The notes under the pieces were generated by a model. That model was not told the DNA's origin and did not search any database. It worked only from the letters and a program-made list of their open reading frames with translations. Both the position numbers and the translations under genes were made by a program. DNA of 7,609 nucleotides, from contig SKXS01000013.1 in assembly GCA_007128345.1 (NCBI GenBank), positions 1-7,609 on the forward strand, read 5' to 3'. This DNA comes from Spirochaetia bacterium (GTDB lineage: Bacteria > Spirochaetota > Spirochaetia > PWKH01). Shown piece by piece: positions 6,138-7,609 of the stretch. The first letter of the stretch is position 1, and every line of letters begins with the position of its first letter.

Positions 6138-7123
6138 CAACTGCAGCAGCAGCTGATATCCTTGTAGTTACCGATTTGAAGAAATACTTTCCCATACGGA
6201 CCGGTGTACTCAGCCGTATCAGCGGATACGTGAAGGCTGTGGACGGAGTCAGCTTCTCCATCAAGCCAGGGGAGACATTTGCACTGGTAGGAGAAAGCGG
6301 CTGCGGTAAAAGCACCACAGGAAGAACCATTCTCAGGCTCTATGATGCCACCAGCGGTGACGTGCAGTACAACGGCGAAGATGTACTGGGGGCTTCGAGG
6401 GAGAGAATGAGAAAACTGCGTAAATCCATGCAGATTGTATTCCAGGATCCCTACAGTGCCCTGAATCCCAGAATGACTGTAGGAGCTTCCATAGGAGAAA
6501 TACTGAAAGTACATAGGATTGCTGCGGGAAAAGAGATCAGGGAAAGGGTGGAGGAAGTGCTGGTGCGTTGCGGGCTGGAAGCATATCACAGCTGGAGATA
6601 TCCCCATGAGTTTTCCGGCGGACAGCGGCAGCGTGTGGTTATAGCTCGTGCCCTTGCACTTGATCCGCAGTTTATCGTGGCGGATGAACCCATTTCTGCA
6701 CTGGATGTGAGCATACAGAGCCAGATTATTAATCTGCTTGAAGATCTGCAGGACGCCTACGATCTCACCTATCTGTTTATCAGCCATGATTTGAGTGTAG
6801 TCCGACACATGGCAGATCGGGTAGGGGTAATGTACCTGGGCAAGCTGGTGGAACTAGCGCCAAAGCGTCAGTTTTACAAAGAGCCTCTGCATCCCTACAG
6901 CCAGGCTCTGCTTTCTGCTATACCGGTGAGTGACCCCTCTATAAAAAAGAAGCGGATTATCCTCAAGGGCGATGTGCCCAGTCCGGCCAATCCCCCTGCA
7001 GGATGTCCCTTCCATACCCGCTGTCCCTATCTGATGGATGTATGTCGTTCGGTAACCCCGGAACTTATGCGCGCCGAAAGCGGCACGGAGGTTGCCTGTC
7101 ATCTTGTACATCCCATTACTTGA
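6134..7123 (+). CDS. ABC transporter ATP-binding protein, OppF/DppF type
   Basis: This 329-residue cytoplasmic ATPase is the second nucleotide-binding subunit. The start KKYFPIRTGVLSRISGYVKAVDGVSF (16-41) is typical of the F-type, with the LKKYFP opening and an insert before the Walker A strand. Motifs are Walker A GESGCGKST (53-61), Q-loop Gln104 in VFQDPYSALNPR, signature FSGGQRQR (160-167), Walker B FIVADE (180-185), D-loop SALD and switch His218 in ISHDLSV. The C-terminal domain has PLHPYSQALL (251-260) and the cysteine set 291, 297, 304, 322 (GCPFHTRC-x6-C and AC). It is therefore a likely [4Fe-4S] site like that of its partner. The ATG overlaps the upstream stop as ATGA. Both ATP sites appear complete, so the pair should be able to hydrolyse ATP at both composite sites. 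Confidence 0.94.
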   Translation: MTTAAAADILVVTDLKKYFPIRTGVLSRISGYVKAVDGVSFSIKPGETFALVGESGCGKSTTGRTILRLYDATSGDVQYNGEDVLGASRERMRKLRKSMQIVFQDPYSALNPRMTVGASIGEILKVHRIAAGKEIRERVEEVLVRCGLEAYHSWRYPHEFSGGQRQRVVIARALALDPQFIVADEPISALDVSIQSQIINLLEDLQDAYDLTYLFISHDLSVVRHMADRVGVMYLGKLVELAPKRQFYKEPLHPYSQALLSAIPVSDPSIKKKRIILKGDVPSPANPPAGCPFHTRCPYLMDVCRSVTPELMRAESGTEVACHLVHPIT

Positions 7124-7133
7124 TGCAGTTAGC

Positions 7134-7289
7134 ATGAATATATTCAGGAAGAAGAAAGAAAAAAACCGATCAGATACCCTGGTATGGATTATTGCAGCAA
7201 TCCAGGTACTATTCCCGGTGCTCTTAATCATGATATGCACAGTGGCCATTGCTTACGGAATTATTCACCTGTTCTTTTTTATCCACTAG
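7134..7289 (+). CDS. Small single-span (or hairpin) membrane protein of unknown function at the operon end
   Basis: This encodes 51 residues. The N-terminus is strongly basic (MNIFRKKKEKNRSD), followed by a hydrophobic region from about residue 17 to the end (WIIAAIQVLFPVLLIMICTV, then a short polar break and IIHLFFFIH). By the positive-inside rule the N-terminus would be cytoplasmic. The start lies 10 bases after the stop of the OppF-type gene on the same strand, so it is likely on the same transcript, but no clear Shine-Dalgarno precedes ATG 7134. An upstream in-frame TTG at 7092 would overlap the ATPase gene and is less likely. I recognise no family. It might be a small accessory or regulatory subunit of the transporter or an unrelated small protein. 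Its composition is clearly that of a membrane protein, which argues against chance. Confidence 0.55.
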   Translation: MNIFRKKKEKNRSDTLVWIIAAIQVLFPVLLIMICTVAIAYGIIHLFFFIH

Positions 7290-7609
7290 GATTACTTGGT
7301 GATTTAGTGACTGCATGGATCTACCGATATGCGGAACTTCCTACGGCATAAGAAGCAAGGCAGTATTGATGCCTGCGCATCTATAGTGAGTGAGGAAATG
7401 CTTATTGCACAACTGATGTATGGGTTTTGGATCATTCGAAAAGAAATCATCATATGCAGTTTTCGGTAAAGAAGAATTCAGAAAGTTCTTTGTATTAGAA
7501 TAAAGAAGATGCTTAACATGCTGGATGTGTTATAATAGTATCCCTATAATGTATGATACACACATTCGCTGTACATTAGATAAATCTCCAATGGTTAGCC
7601 CTATGCAAA
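7290..7609. other. Downstream region without a supported gene
   Basis: No reading frame here has both useful length and a ribosome binding site. An ATG near 7314 opens only about 23 codons. There is a weak stem AGGCA/TGCCT with a 7-base loop near 7358-7374 and no following T-run. No clear intrinsic terminator for the operon is seen. The right end is AT-rich and carries promoter-like boxes. Confidence 0.5.
7528..7550 (+). promoter_or_regulatory. Candidate promoter(s) for a gene beyond the window: tandem TATAAT boxes
   Basis: Two perfect TATAAT hexamers lie at 7531-7536 and 7545-7550. The first is preceded by TGT (7528-7530), forming an extended -10 element, and has no good -35. The second has only a weak -35 candidate, TGGATG at 7522-7527 with a 17-base spacer. 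The leader and gene would be to the right of the window. Confidence 0.4.

Noticed and set aside
6128..6808. 226-codon minus-strand frame opposite the OppF-type ATPase gene
   Set aside because: It is antisense to conserved ATPase motifs and has no family features or plausible ribosome binding site; treated as a shadow frame.
7358..7374. Intrinsic terminator of the operon (AGGCA/TGCCT stem)
   Set aside because: The stem is only 5 bp and no T-run follows; too weak to call.

Overview
The window is dominated by one complete ABC-type peptide uptake operon on the + strand. It reads, in order, an extracytoplasmic solute-binding protein of family 5 (1584-3149), two inner-membrane permeases of the OppB/DppB and OppC/DppC types (3287-4222, 4225-5109), and two ATPases of the OppD/DppD and OppF/DppF types (5121-6137, 6134-7123). 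A 51-residue membrane protein (7134-7289) follows and may be the last gene of the transcript. All core motifs of the transporter are intact, so it should be functional. The substrate class (di-/oligopeptide, glutathione-like peptide, or another family 5 ligand) cannot be fixed from sequence. The binding protein resembles GsiB/DppA-like proteins in layout.

Left part (1-1025): the first 188 bases hold a short reading frame that looks like the C-terminal tail of a Gfo/Idh/MocA-type oxidoreductase, interrupted by an in-frame stop at 27-29. A small hairpin follows. Next is a VTT-domain (DedA/TVP38/TMEM64-type) membrane protein ending at 1025, whose start is uncertain.

Middle non-coding part (1026-1583): no convincing gene. 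It holds a cluster of inverted repeats around 1197-1274 that can form two mutually exclusive helices. A good sigma-70-like promoter follows (TTGACC, 18-base spacer, TATACT, 1361-1390). The leader of about 187 bases carries several stem-loops and a T-rich tract before the binding-protein gene. This is the most interesting unexplained part of the window. It matches no riboswitch class I recognise.

Right end (7290-7609): no supported gene. Two TATAAT boxes near 7531-7550 suggest a promoter for a gene beyond the window.

How the genes work together: the binding protein captures ligand outside the inner membrane and delivers it to the OppB/OppC heterodimeric channel. The two ATPases hydrolyse ATP to drive import. 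A strong hairpin between the binding-protein gene and the permease genes probably gives the binding protein a higher mRNA level than the membrane and ATPase subunits. Start codons inside the operon are marked by good Shine-Dalgarno sequences, including a TTG start for the OppB-type permease.

Organism: a bacterium of moderate GC content (estimated by eye at slightly under 50%). The binding protein has a cleavable-type signal peptide without a lipobox cysteine, which suggests a soluble periplasmic protein and therefore a diderm. A spirochaete is a guess from general style only; phylum is not established. I see no CRISPR, tRNA, rRNA, transposase or phage gene, and I do not see strong evidence of a new biological system here.
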